From Bubalus kerabau (Eukaryota; Chordata; Mammalia; Artiodactyla; Bovidae), in the NCBI RefSeq assembly GCF_029407905.1, contig NC_073646.1:14960001-15024000 (forward strand): 64,000 bases of DNA. The letters are read 5' to 3'. A model generated the notes under the pieces. That model ran no database searches. It was not told the origin of the DNA and worked only from the letters and a program-made list of their open reading frames with translations. Shown here piece by piece: positions 44,715-55,044 of this stretch. The position numbers and the translations under genes were made by a program. Position 1 is the first letter of the stretch. Every line of letters begins with the position of its first letter.

Positions 44715-45194
44715 TGTGCAGTAAAGCCGGCCTGCTGCCACCTGGTGGTGGGGAAGGAAAGTGCAGCATTTATTGCAGGGACAAGCCAGGCGTCCAGGAC
44801 AGCTAGTGCTCAGAATACCAGAGCTCCTCCATGGGTCTCAGCAAAGCATTCTTGAAGCCCAGGTGAGGGAGGGGCATCCCAGGGTCTGTAATCGGCTCGT
44901 GCACAATTCTCTGATTGGGTGATGGTGAGGTCACTGGGCAGTGTCCCAGGGGTTAACACTGTCAATCTTTAGGCTTCAGAAGGCCTGGGGGCTACGGGCT
45001 TATGTCCATCAAGTAGTTAACATGTCCCATTTGGTGGTGGGGGTGGAGGGGTTAGCCTCTGTAAAACAATTCAGGAAATGTGCATCAGATACTATTATCT
45101 AGGTGATTTCAGATAGGAGCTGAAGCAGAGGATATTGGTGGGGGATGGTGGTGTTTGTCCCAAGAAGACCCCAGAGGGTCCCTGCTCGGTTACA
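44715..45194 (-). mobile_element. ERV LTR, family B copy 2
   Basis: Reverse LTR of about 480 bp with TG...CA-type ends (tgtgcagtaaagcc at the left, ctcggttaca at the right), paired with 17690-18455. Reverse AATAAA is in gcatttattgcaggg. No clear target duplication found. Confidence 0.77.
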
Positions 45195-46119
45195 ACTTCA
45201 TCTCCCTTCCATGATTTTCCCACCCAAGAGCCCGACTCTATATCCCAATTTTCAGCTTCCCAGGGGTCTGTGATGGGCCCAGCATGGGTTGATGTCTCTC
45301 TCTTGAGTGGAAGAATTCCCAGAGCCCACTCTTAGCTCAGCAGGACACATGGGTGGCACTGGGGCAAAGGAGACACCAGGGTGTGGCCAGCCAAGGCCTC
45401 CCCAGGCCAGAGGGGCTTCACCGGGGGCCATGGCAGCCTCTGGAGCGTGGGTGGGAAGTGGGTGGAAGTTGGGAGTCTTTGGTGGACATAATACCTAGAC
45501 TGTATCACTGACTAGGACTGGGATTAGGGTGAGAAGAAAAAGGCGCTCAGCTGAAACATGAGAAATTCAGCAATCATATTTTCATGCAATATTTAGAATA
45601 CCAAAATTCACTCAAAAAAAGGTTAAATAAACATGAGATCAGTACTGACACTCAATGGGCAGAAACCAGGAATGCTAAACCGGCATGGAGGGGACAGTCC
45701 CCGCTGAAGGATGTGTTCTGCTTAAAATGCCATCGGCGGTCCTGCAGAGAAACACAGAAGGTCAATGGGTCACTTAGCAACAGAGCCCAGGTCCTCCCCC
45801 CCCGACCCCCACTGATTCTCCTAGGAAACCGCATCTTCCCAATCACTTCCCTGAAGAAATGCAGATATTAAAGTTCCCTTTCCTCTCCTGCCTTGCCGTT
45901 CACCTCTCCCCACTGTGTCCTCTGACTCCTTGTTGTTGAGAGCATTTCTGCATATTCCCTGCAGCAGTGCCAGGTTTCTAGATGGACTTAGGTGGGTTTA
46001 GGAGGAAACAACCCAATGCTCCCAGCAATACAGCAAGAAAAATAATAAGTAAAGAGAGGACTGAAAGGCCAAGAAAATCATGCTTCTCTTGCCAGGGTCA
46101 GAAAACAATTCAGCAGACT
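45195..46119. other. Unassigned intronic sequence
   Basis: BMERB1 intron. GC-rich at 45200-45500, mixed later. It includes a C8 run near 45797. No exon recognised. Confidence 0.45.
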
Positions 46120-46128
46120 ATGATGAGA

Positions 46129-46312
46129 CAAAGTCACTCAATCACATCTGACTCTTTGTGACCCCATGGACTGTAGCCCGCCCGGTTCCTCGGTCCAAGG
46201 GATTCTCCAGGCAAGAATACTGGAGTGGGTTACCATTTCCTCCCCCAGGGAATCTCTGGACCCAGAGATCAAACTGCATTTCAGGCAGATTCTTTGCTGT
46301 CTGAGCTACCAG
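46129..46312 (-). mobile_element. Bov-tA SINE, left arm of head-to-head pair
   Basis: Minus-strand Bov-tA: tail at the left (aagtcactcaatcacatctg), head at the right (gtctgagctaccagg), lacking about the first 8 bases of the head. The sequence atgatgaga precedes it at 46120-46128, but no copy follows it directly; the second copy comes only after the next SINE. Confidence 0.9.
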
Positions 46313-46526
46313 GCAGGTGGCGCTAGTGGTAAAGAACCCGCCTGCCAATGCAGGAGACCTAAGAGACTTGAGTTCGATTCCTGGGTTGGGAAGATCCCCT
46401 GAAGAAGGAAATAGCATCCCACTCCAGTATTCTTGCCTGGAGAATCCTATGGACAGAGGAGCCTGGCGGGCTACAGTCCACAGGGTCGCAAAGAGCCGGA
46501 CACGACTGAAGTGACTTCACACACGC
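46313..46526 (+). mobile_element. Bov-tA SINE, right arm of head-to-head pair
   Basis: Plus-strand Bov-tA of another subtype (head ggtggcgctagtggtaaaga), also lacking its first bases, ending gacttcacacacgc. The duplication atgatgaga follows at 46527-46535. The two arms can form a stem of roughly 170 bases. Confidence 0.9.
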
Positions 46527-46696
46527 ATGATGAGAGAGAACACCTGGGGCCCTCCACACCCTCAGGGCTTCTCAGGGACAAGCTAAGACATCTCACCCAC
46601 CTCCCCTGCCACCACCAGCCCCTCTGGGCTGGGGATGCTTAGACTTGGCTGTAGAGGCCATGGTACCCTCCTCTTGGACATAAAAATAGTGTCTCA

Positions 46697-46715
46697 AAAA
46701 AAAAAAAAAAAAAAG
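46697..46715. repeat. Poly-A tract
   Basis: About 19 adenines after gtgtctc, without an attached recognised SINE body. Confidence 0.8.
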
Positions 46716-47159
46716 AATAGAGTTGTTGGAAAGAATTCAACTAGTAATTCTCAACCATCAACCAGGGTGATTTGCCCCGCAGAGGACATTGGTCTTGTCA
46801 GGAGACCCAGTTGGTGGTCACCACTAGGAGAGGGGGCTGCTCCTGGCGTCTAGTGGGCAGAGGTCAGGGGCGCTGCTCAACATTCTACAGTGCTCCAGAC
46901 AGCACCCATGACAGAGAATGGTCCAGCCTCAAATGTCAGTAGTGCCAAGGTTGAGAAACCCAGATTAAATGAAAATATAATACACGGTAATACAAATACA
47001 ATGATAATTGTTGCCATTTATTAAGCACTTACTTTTGCCTGCTTCTTATGCCATGACACTTGCTTTTCTTTCAGTGTTTATTTCTTTTGTACCTGGTTTG
47101 GTAAATGTGTAATCTAGAGAGCCTTTAATCATGAAAGCAAAAGTGATGATGTAAAATAA

Positions 47160-47365
47160 GAGCCTATGATAATAGTAGCTGACTGTTCATGAACCCTAAC
47201 TGTGTACCAGGCAGTGAGCCTCTCTTAAAACTTGCGACAACTTTATGACTGTCTCTGTCCAGAGACTGGATGCTCAGAGAGGTTGAGGAATGTGCCTAGA
47301 GTCACACAGCTAAGAAGAGGAGGAGCTGGGGCATCAGGCCAGGATTGTGATCCTATGGCGAGGTC
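47160..47365 (+). mobile_element. MIR SINE
   Basis: Forward MIR: aatagtagctgactgttcat, gtgtaccaggcagtgagcct, tgctcagagaggttgaggaa, agtcacacagctaagaagag. Confidence 0.8.
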
Positions 47366-47554
47366 TCCCAGTTGTGATAAGGTCTACCGACCACCTTAGT
47401 CTACAGTTAGGAGGCCACGGCATGGTCCAGGGAGAGATGATGGTGGCCTGGGCTAAGGAGGTGTGCTGGAGGAGATGAGAAGCGAGTTGGAGGGTCACAT
47501 CGGCAAGCCCATGGAATTAGGAATCAGATGTGTGATGCCAACAGGGGATAAAGT

Positions 47555-47790
47555 TGGCAAGTAGGTGGGTGATGCTGGGAAATAAAAGTAGTAGTGGATA
47601 GGTGACTGGCACAAAAGTACCAGTAGATAGGTGAGTGGTGCCTGGAAGCAGATGGGTGATGCTTGCAGGCAGGTGAGTGATACCAGCAGGTAAATGGGTG
47701 ATGCCTGCAGGTAGGTGGGTGGAGCCTGCAGGTAGGTAGTTGGGGCTTAAGGCAGGTAGGTCGTACCTGGGGGCAGGTGAGAGATGCTGG
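47555..47790. repeat. 21-bp minisatellite in BMERB1 intron
   Basis: Degenerate tandem array, about 11 units, of roughly 21 bases near gcaggtaggtgggtgatgcc. The period gives an open frame on the minus strand with a repeating THLPAGI heptapeptide, which is an effect of the repeat. Most regular at about 47640-47760. Confidence 0.82.
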
Positions 47791-48705
47791 CCAGAAGCGT
47801 ACGTCATACACACAAGCAGGTGAACAGCGCTGGCTGGTGGTATGGAGACCTGGGTCAGTAACTGGTTTGCAAGCTGAGAAAGACCCCTTTGAGTAGGTGG
47901 CCTCTCCTGTGAGTTTATGGACGGGCTGAGGGCCCTGAGCAGAGGGCTGCATCTGAGTGTCTGGGGAGACTGGGAGATGCCTGAACTGGCAAGAGATAGT
48001 GGGGATGAACAGCTTGAGGAGGGAGGTTTCTGAGTTCCTGGGGACTCTAGTCATAGCCACATGATGCTGGTGTAAGATCTGGGCCCTGGCGGAGGACAGG
48101 GGAGTATTGGAAGGCTGCTGCTGGTAACTTGGAAAGGACAGTGACATCACTCCTTGAGTCCAAGGGCGCTGTGGTTAATCCATCTGCAGAGGGCAAGGAG
48201 GCTCTATGATGCTGACGAGTGATTTGCAGAATCAGACTTCGGGACCCACTACCGTCGTCAGCACAGCGATGAGCAGAAACACAGGGGCTGCTAGATCCCA
48301 ATTCCTTGCTCCCCTCTGATTAGTGAAAGAAACTGATTTTCTCTCTAACCTAAATATTATATTCTCCTTGTCTCTGGTTCTGCCTCCAGGTCTAGAGGAA
48401 ATAGTCAGTGACAGTTTGAACTGGCAGAGGGACAAGCTGCCCCATGAGTTTTATCTTCTGAAGGGGTCTGAGCAGAGGGAGCCAATGCAGGGTTAAGTTT
48501 CTGCCCTCCTGGTTGTCTCAGTCTTCATGTCCAGCCCTCGTTGTTTTGTCTCTGCTATGATGCTCTAGCCCTTGGTATTTAGAACAGGTTGGGAAAGCAT
48601 GGGTGCTTTTCGTCTGATGGGTTGGGTAAGCCTCACTCCAGAGTAGTCATCTCCTGCACCCCGCCTGTGCCCTTCTCCCCTCAGCCTTCTTCAGGACCCT
48701 GTTGC
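47791..48705. other. Unassigned intronic sequence
   Basis: BMERB1 intron without recognised repeats. A minus-strand frame running into it from the minisatellite has no identity. Confidence 0.45.
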
Positions 48706-48925
48706 AGCATCAATATCATTTAGCAAGCATCCACCACGGGCCAGCTCTGTGCCAAGTCGTTTACTAAGATTCCCGCACTCTTGCATTCAAGCCCTACTGT
48801 GTATTTTACAGAGGAGGAAACAAGCTTGAACCAATCCACTTGCCTTTCCAGGTTCATCCAGCAAGTTAAATGGTCGAGCCAGGATTCCAACCCTGGCCTC
48901 TCGGACTCAGTTACACTCAACCTGT
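48706..48925 (+). mobile_element. MIR SINE ending at splice acceptor region
   Basis: Forward MIR: atttagcaagcatccaccac, cagaggaggaaacaagcttg, gccaggattccaaccctggc. It ends about 27 bases before the exon at 48952. A branch-point-like ctaat (48931-48935) and the pyrimidine tract follow directly. Confidence 0.78.
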
Positions 48926-48951
48926 CTCTGCTAATGTGTTCTTCTTCCCAG

Positions 48952-49066
48952 AAAAAGAAAAAACTAAGTTGCAGAAGCAGAGAGAAGATGAGCTCATCCA
49001 GAAGATCCACAAACTGGTGCAGAAGAGAGACTTCCTGGTGGACGATGCCGAGGTTGAGCGGTTAAG
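48952..49066 (+). CDS. BMERB1: BMERB1 exon: bMERB domain, helical core
   Basis: 115-bp exon with acceptor ttcttcccag and a strong donor, gtaagt, at 49067. Completing the G from the previous exon, it reads EKEKTKLQKQREDELIQKI, followed by HKLVQKRDFLVDDAEVERLR. This is the most typical bMERB stretch: a heptad-like, lysine/glutamate-rich helix followed by the LVxxRD-like segment that in relatives contributes to Rab binding. No stop or frameshift. The residues match the human protein as I remember it, indicating strong constraint. An old MIR element ends only about 27 bases upstream of the exon, next to the likely branch point. Confidence 0.95.
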
Positions 49067-50074
49067 GTAAGTGGGGAGTGTGTCCCCTGGGCAGGGCTGG
49101 GGCTGTTGGCATGCAGCTCAGCTTCCTTCCAAAGCCTGTCATCTGCTCCCAGACTCACAGCATTGCGACGGGTGTGTCCTGGCCAAATGCTTCCCAAACA
49201 CTAGATCCAGATGAATCCTTCTGGCCCGAGGCCCCACGGCCTATTCAAGAGAAATTTAAATCCAGCTTCAAAAGTTTTGCCTGTGGATCTTAAGTGAATG
49301 TCATCTGAGAAGGTGACCAGGGAGGAATTACATCACAGAGCACATGGAAGAGCTTCCTACACCTTCTTTTTACTGAGCTTTCTCCCAACTCGTCAAGGCA
49401 CCTTTTCCAGAAACTTCTATTCGTTTCTACAGAAACTCTACCCTCTGTCCTAACTTGCTTCCTCACCCACCCTCCACACTTCCCAGCTCTGTTCTCTCCC
49501 TTCTTGTCTCCTGGGATCCTCTGATGCCCCTCCCTAGTCTTCAGGGTCTCGTATTTGTAGATGCCCCTGCCCCATTGATCTGGTCAACCATGGGCCCTGG
49601 AGCCACAGTGCTCCTGAAGTCTCTGCAGGAGACCAGAGGGCATGATAAATGCCAGTGTTGATTCTTGAATTTTTTTGTACTGGAGCAAAATCTTGAGAGT
49701 CCACAGGGCAGAGGCTCAACGGGCCTCTTCCAAACCAGAAGACAACTTCCCTTTAATTCTCTGTGACCTCCCGAGTCCTCCAAGGCTGCTAGGATGCACT
49801 TTTCCCAGCTCAGCCAGGCTCAGACCATTGGCTTTGCTTCTGGTGACCCTTGGGAGAGCTGAGGCGGCTTGCCTTCTGAGACCTGCCACATACTTTGTCT
49901 AGGGTAACTTAAAGGTGCAGGATCAGGAGAGGAATTGCCCCGCTCACTAAATCTCTGGTAGGGAGGCTGGGTCCTCTAACGCCCCTGCCTCTGCCTTAGG
50001 GTCTCACACCAGCGGGCGTGGGCATTTACTCCATCACTGATATGTGTTTCTGCTTCAGAGTAGATTCATCAAAC
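49067..50074. other. BMERB1 intron, no repeat recognised
   Basis: No young repeats. Short open frames only. Nothing further supported. Confidence 0.5.
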
Positions 50075-50265
50075 AACACACACCCACCACTGTACACACA
50101 TAACAACATGTGCCCACCACCCACACACAAAACATCACACACGTGTTCCACCCACATGTAACATACATTACCATCCACACATAACACGTGCACCAGTCAC
50201 ACACAGTACACATCAGCATATATGCACCACCCACATATAACACACAGCAACTTACATGCACCATC
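50075..50265. repeat. CA-rich low-complexity array
   Basis: Degenerate array of cacc/cacaca/acataac units (cacacacccaccactgtaca, ccacccacatataacacaca). C and A dominate on the plus strand. It lies 100 bases upstream of the exon at 50371. Confidence 0.8.
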
Positions 50266-50370
50266 CCTAAAGTCTGATACATGATCCCACACTCTTGCCT
50301 CATTTTATCAGTTCCTTGATGCTCTCCTGGCTTACTGTTCTTTCCTGTCTTTACATATCTGTCTTCACAG

Positions 50371-50453
50371 GGAGCAAGAAGAAGATAAGGAAATGGCCGA
50401 TTTTCTGAGAATCAAGTTAAAACCTCTAGACAAAGTAACCAAATCTTCAGCCA
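50371..50453 (+). CDS. BMERB1: BMERB1 exon: end of bMERB domain
   Basis: 83-bp exon with acceptor gtcttcacag and donor gtgagt at 50454. It completes the Arg codon and reads EQEEDKEMADFLRIKLKPL, then DKVTKSSA, ending in phase 1. The first part is the acidic last helix of the bMERB domain. From about LKPLDK the sequence becomes a flexible, basic and serine-rich linker toward the C-terminus. Too short to appear as a separate long open frame; found by reading through the splice sites. Confidence 0.94.
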
Positions 50454-51640
50454 GTGAGTGCATACACTATTCCTTCTCCTCCCGCATCCGAGAGAAAAGG
50501 AAATTTTAAATGAGGTCTGGAAGCCAAGGGGACACAACAAAAATGCTTTCTAGAGATCAAACTTGAGCACAGGATGGCAGCAGGCAGGGCCAGCTTCACG
50601 GGTGAGGAAGCCCAGGGCCCGACTCCTAGAAGGGCACTGTGCTTGCTTGCATGTCCTGCTATTGCTGTCTTGGAAGTCTTAAGAATTTTCCAACAAGAGG
50701 CCCCACCTTTTCATTTTGCACTGAGTCCTGCAAACTGTGTAGCTAGCTAGTGCTGGGAGCTAGTCCTTGCTCATATGATTTGGTACAGTTCATAAAAGGA
50801 GTTGAGTGGCCACTGAGGCAAGAAGGTGGGAACTAAGGCTCAGGGAGCTCTGGCCTCTGTTGGAGTTGGAATCGCTGGAGGAACAAAGGCAGAAGTTTGC
50901 TTCTCACAATACCAGCCTCACAAGATACTCAAAGCAAAAAGGGTTCTGGGTGAAATAAGTTTGGGAAATGCTGTGCCCTTGACCACTGTTTGTAGGCTTC
51001 CAATACCCACGAGCATATTAAAGTGATAACCAGTCCTGCTGGATAGGAACTGCCTTCTCCTTATTGGCCCAGTGAGGCCACTTTGAGTAATAAGAAATGG
51101 GTGCCCAATTCAAACTGGCCCTAGCAATAAAAGGTGATTTGCTGGAAAAAGAGCAGTGGGAGCCAGGGCTCCAGGGACTAGACACCTTTGCTTTCCTTCT
51201 GGTTGTCCACTTGGCACCTCTTGTCATCTTAACTTCACTTCCTCCTCCTACACAGGCCTTTGTGGGGCCAGAGATCCAGGACCATAACTTAGCAGAGAAG
51301 CAAGGCAATAACTGCTATCTAAATGCGTAAGATTCTGACCAGCCTTTCTTGGATCACGTTCCCACCTGCTAGGCCCATCGAAGGGGCTGGGAAGTTGTGA
51401 TTTTCTGCCCCTGTAGCCACAGGGGCATGAACTGTTACCAGAGGAAGAGCGATGGACAGTCTTGTTAGGAAGACAAAACCCTGAAGCTGCCACTACCAGC
51501 TGAAGCCACAAACCCAGTTTTTCCCTAACTATCCATTGATAATATTCCATGAAAACACATTGGTACTGTGTGAAGGAATAAAGAAAGAGAAGGGCCCTGG
51601 TCCTTCTGCAGGCCCCTAAAGTCACGAGGCACATGGTTTT
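50454..51640. other. BMERB1 intron with old repeat fragment
   Basis: About 50570-50760 resembles an old repeat (ggccccaccttttcattttg, ctgagtcctgcaaactgtgt). The rest is not recognised. Confidence 0.4.
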
Positions 51641-52650
51641 TGCCTAAATCCAGCATCTTCAGTAGACTCTCTCTTCCATGAAAGGCAAATTAGAAAAACT
51701 CTACCTAACAGTGTGGAAAAGGAAACAAGCAAGGAAACTTGTCTTCTGTGTAAGATTATGGATAGAAAAAAGAATTCCAGCCAGAATTCAAAACACCAAG
51801 CCTGTACCACATGCAAGTGTTGGGTCCAAATATACATCATCCATGTGGGCTGGAATCCCAAGCTGAAAAATTAAAACTAATCTAAAACCAGTGGAATCTC
51901 TGGAACCCCAGCAAAGCAAATGTAAAGTTGCTCAACAGAGACCCCTCAGCTCCCATAACACAGCCCACAGATTAAAAACAACTCCCATGCTGATGCTCTC
52001 TCAATAAAAAATTTAAAACCCATGAAGAATGGAAACACCATGAAAGGAGTCCGTAGATGCAACAAAAGAGAATGTCTGTCCTCCCATGAACCAGAAATAA
52101 GAGAGTATCTAAGAGATAATAAGTGTGTTTACAATGACTTTAGAGATAAAAGAAGGAATAATACTCAAAATGAAATAGTAAGATGCTATGAAAAAAAAGA
52201 AGAGGTAAATTAGCAAAGAATTAGCCTTCTAAAAAATTACTGTCTGAGGAATTCCCCGATGGTCCAGGGGTTAGGACTTTGTGTTGTCACTGCCAAGGGC
52301 CCAGCTTCAGTCACTGACTGCAGAACTAAAATTCCACAAGCTGCGTGGCAAAAAAAAAAAAAAAAGAAACTATTGTCACTGAAGTGAAACTCAATGGATG
52401 AAACACAAAGACACAGCTGAAGGGAGGATTCATATAATTGGAAGACAGAGCTGAGAAAATTACCCTGGAATTCAGCGCCAAGAGACAAACAGATGGGAAA
52501 TGTGAAAGGGAAGTTATGAAACATGGAATAATAAGAGTAATAGTGTTAAATGGACATCTAAGAGGCATTCCAGAAGGAACAAGAATGGAGAATGAGAGGC
52601 GAGGGTATCTGAAGTGATAATGAGTGAGCATTTTCCAGAACTGAAAGGTA
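51641..52650 (+). mobile_element. Old L1, 5' region, with CHR-2 inside
   Basis: Diverged old L1 5' sequence at 51641-52240 and 52367-52650 (tcaataaaaaatttaaaacc; gaagacagagctgagaaaat; gcattccagaaggaacaaga). It is interrupted by a CHR-2. Confidence 0.5.
52241..52366 (+). mobile_element. CHR-2 SINE
   Basis: Plus-strand CHR-2: aggaattccccgatggtcca, gcttcagtcactgactgcag, then a run of 16 A. Confidence 0.83.
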
Positions 52651-53003
52651 GCCCTCTGGTTGAAGTGACTTCTTATTTCTCAGTCAAATACTTCTTGGAT
52701 GACAGACCCGGTGCTGAGCTTGGCAGATAACAACGGTGAGGAGAACAGAACAGGAGAAGGGCTAAAAGCTGTAGTTAGAAGCCAAGGCCTGAAAGCCGCT
52801 GGACCTCCAGGGAGGTGGGAACGGTCAGCAGGGCCATATAAAACGCATGTCAGCTCCCCAGACTTGACCTGTGTGGCCTTGGGGCGGGGCCTGGCCGGGG
52901 TTGGGGGGGACCTGGGGCTGCAGATGGTCAGGGCTCTCCTCACCTCACCTCTGCCTCTCTCCTGTTTCCCCGCCCTGCCCCCCACTCTCCTACCTTGCTG
53001 CAG

Positions 53004-53116
53004 GCTCCCGAGCAGAGAAGAAAGCAGACCCCCCGCCTAGCAAGCCCACAGTGGCCAAGACGGGGCTGGCGCTCATCAAGGATTGCTGCGGGGCCGCCCA
53101 GTGCAGCATCATGTAG
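53004..53116 (+). CDS. BMERB1: BMERB1 terminal exon, ends in CaaX-like CSIM
   Basis: Terminal coding exon after acceptor cttgctgcag. It reads SRAEKKADPPPSKPTVAKTG, then LALIKDCCGAAQCSIM and TAG at 53114-53116. The linker is lysine- and proline-rich. The last four residues, CSIM, have the form of a farnesylation CaaX box (C, small, aliphatic, Met) and equal the CaaX box of prelamin A. Two more cysteines (DCC) lie 7-8 residues before the CaaX cysteine, a spacing seen in proteins that are both prenylated and palmitoylated. Lipid attachment is my inference; the sequence is seen directly. I remember CNIM for human, which would keep the motif. Confidence 0.95.
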
Positions 53117-54220
53117 CCCCCACGTGGGGTGCCCCCGGGGCCACGGGGACCCCCTCCCACCCTCTTGTCTTCAGAGCCCCCATTTCACCGGGGCCCAAGA
53201 GCTCTCCAAGGCAGAAGGGATTGAAGGCAAGCCCGTGACCGCCGCCAAGGGCCCAGCCACCCTGTACAGAGTGTAGCAATAGGGAGTCCCTCACCGTCGC
53301 ATGGCCCTCCCCAGAGCATGCCGAACCCAGGAGTCTGTCTCCCTGTTTATCCAACCACCAGGAAAGGTCCTCCCTTGAAAAAAGTATTATCTCCACTTCT
53401 AGCTAGCTGTATCTCACCCACCGTGCGAATGAACTGGGAGAGGGGCATGATCCCCAGGTGTGTACAGGTGTGACTTTTCAGCAGTCCAGAGCCATGCTGG
53501 ACGCTTCCCCTAGCTGCTCTCCTAGCTCTGCTGTCAGGCCGCCCCAGACGGTCCCGTCCCCCCGTTCTTTCCTCTCCCAGGGGTTTGGGCCCTGGAGGGC
53601 TCCACGTAGCCCACGTGTCTGTGGAGACACAGAGGGCCCATCTGGAAAGACTGAGCTTGTGTGTGGTCGTCGTCACGTCTCCCGCTTCCTCCCCTCCGGT
53701 GTCTGGGCGCGGCTCACATCAGGACTGTGTCTGTCTGCTCTCGGTTCTTCCTTTGCAACATCTGTTCCAGGTGCGTGGGGATCCCCTCCCCCGGCTGGAG
53801 CGCACCCAGTGCTTGGAAGAGGTAGCAGAGAGCTGGGAGCTCCAACCCGAGGCCAGGGAAGATGAGAACAGACCCAGAGCAGACGTACTTACTCTCCACC
53901 TCCGGGGCCCGTAGGCTGGATGGTGTGCCGGCAGGGTGCCACTCACCGGCCTAACACACAGACCTCTGCAAACATCAGCGGCAGGCGGGAGAGGCGGCCT
54001 GACCCAACTGTGTCCAATCATTCGGTGGTGTATTTTAACCAGCCTGAAAAATTCCACCTGTGTAACTTGATGTACTTTTGCTACAGCCAGCCCGGCACAG
54101 CCCATGTGACCTCTCTGTACGTGTGTGTGTCGTGACCGGCCTAAGTAGTTAGCGTTAACTCAAGATTCGCTGATGTGCAATCATCCATTGGAGAAAATAA
54201 AACTGGAAACCACGTACGCA
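53117..54220 (+). other. BMERB1: BMERB1 3' UTR
   Basis: About 1.1 kb after the stop, GC-rich over its first 800 bases and free of recognisable repeats. This agrees with an exonic UTR: the repeats begin only beyond 54220. It ends at the polyadenylation signal AATAAA (54196-54201), with cleavage expected 15-25 bases later. Open frames on both strands inside it (for example 53458-53865) are due to GC content. A short (TG)n run lies at about 54120-54130. Confidence 0.88.
54196..54201 (+). terminator. BMERB1: BMERB1 polyadenylation signal
   Basis: Canonical AATAAA in gagaaaataaaactgg, followed at about 25-45 bases by a T-rich downstream element (gcatttttaaagtttttac). Confidence 0.88.
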
Positions 54221-54229
54221 GCATTTTTA

Positions 54230-54790
54230 AAGTTTTTACTTTATTCTTGACTATAGAAGTAACCCATGTACATAGTTAGTTAATCATTTACAAAGTACCA
54301 AAAGTATAAAAAAGGTTTTTGTTTGTTTTTTTAAACTCCCAATATTTCTCCACTTACTCTGACATTTTGGCATATGTCTTCTCTGTCTTTTTTTATGCAT
54401 TTTTTTTTCATGATTGGCATTCTGTTGTACCGTTCTATAACTTTTTTTCCCCACCTATCATAGGATCACTATCATTCTGCCACGTCATTAAAAGCTCTTT
54501 GTAAACATTAAACACGTCATAAATATTTACAATGGCTGCTTAGTAATCCATCTGTGGATATACTGTAATTTATCTAACCAGACCCTCCATATTAAACTTT
54601 TAAGCTGTTTCTAGTTTTTCAGTTTTATAAGTAATGTCAGGATAAACATCCTGAGGGGTGGAGAAGGGGGTGGGGTGTTGGGTGAAACTTCATCTGAATT
54701 TCTGATTTTTTCTTAGCACAGACTCCTAGAAGTAAGATTCACATTACATGGGTCACATTTTTTCAAAATATTTGTAAATCAAAAAAAGAA
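54230..54790 (-). mobile_element. Old L1 fragment, reverse
   Basis: Just beyond the BMERB1 polyadenylation site: aatggctgcttagtaatcca, tatactgtaatttatctaac, gtttctagtttttcagtttt. This is the reverse of the L1 ORF2-end pattern. Confidence 0.65.
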
Positions 54791-55044
54791 AAAAAAGTGA
54801 AGGTCTCTCTAGTCACAGCAGCTTTGGAATTGACACAAAATATCTTGGAGTGCGATGGCCCCTCCTGGCTGGGAGCATGCTCCCAGGCCCTCCCACTATG
54901 TTACTGATGTGCTTCTGCTTCAGTCCAAGCTTCAGCCTGCTCACCACTTCCTGTCTATTCTGAAGATGAAGAGGCTCCCTCAGGTTGCTGCCAGTACCAT
55001 CACCTGGCCTCAGGGGACACTGCCCTAGACCAAGCACGAAGCCA

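Larger units (their letters stand above)
41104..54220 (+). other. BMERB1: BMERB1 3' gene portion (4 exons, 3' UTR)
   Basis: Span of the part of BMERB1 present here: four coding exons, three introns (7774, 1304 and 2550 bp) and the 3' UTR. Intron phases chain correctly (2 into the first exon seen, then 1, 2, 1). The four exons give 127 complete codons before the stop. From memory the human protein has 204 residues, so about 77 N-terminal residues lie on exons upstream of this window. I did not find the preceding exon in 1-41103. The introns are full of SINEs, LTRs and old repeats, but every exon border is free of young insertions. Confidence 0.93.

Noticed and set aside
47524..48150. 208-codon minus-strand frame
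   Set aside because: Kept open by the 21-bp tandem repeat in a BMERB1 intron; repetitive peptide with no known family.
53458..53865. 135-codon open frame after the BMERB1 stop
   Set aside because: Lies in the GC-rich 3' UTR, overlaps frames on the other strand, and has no recognisable domain or start context.
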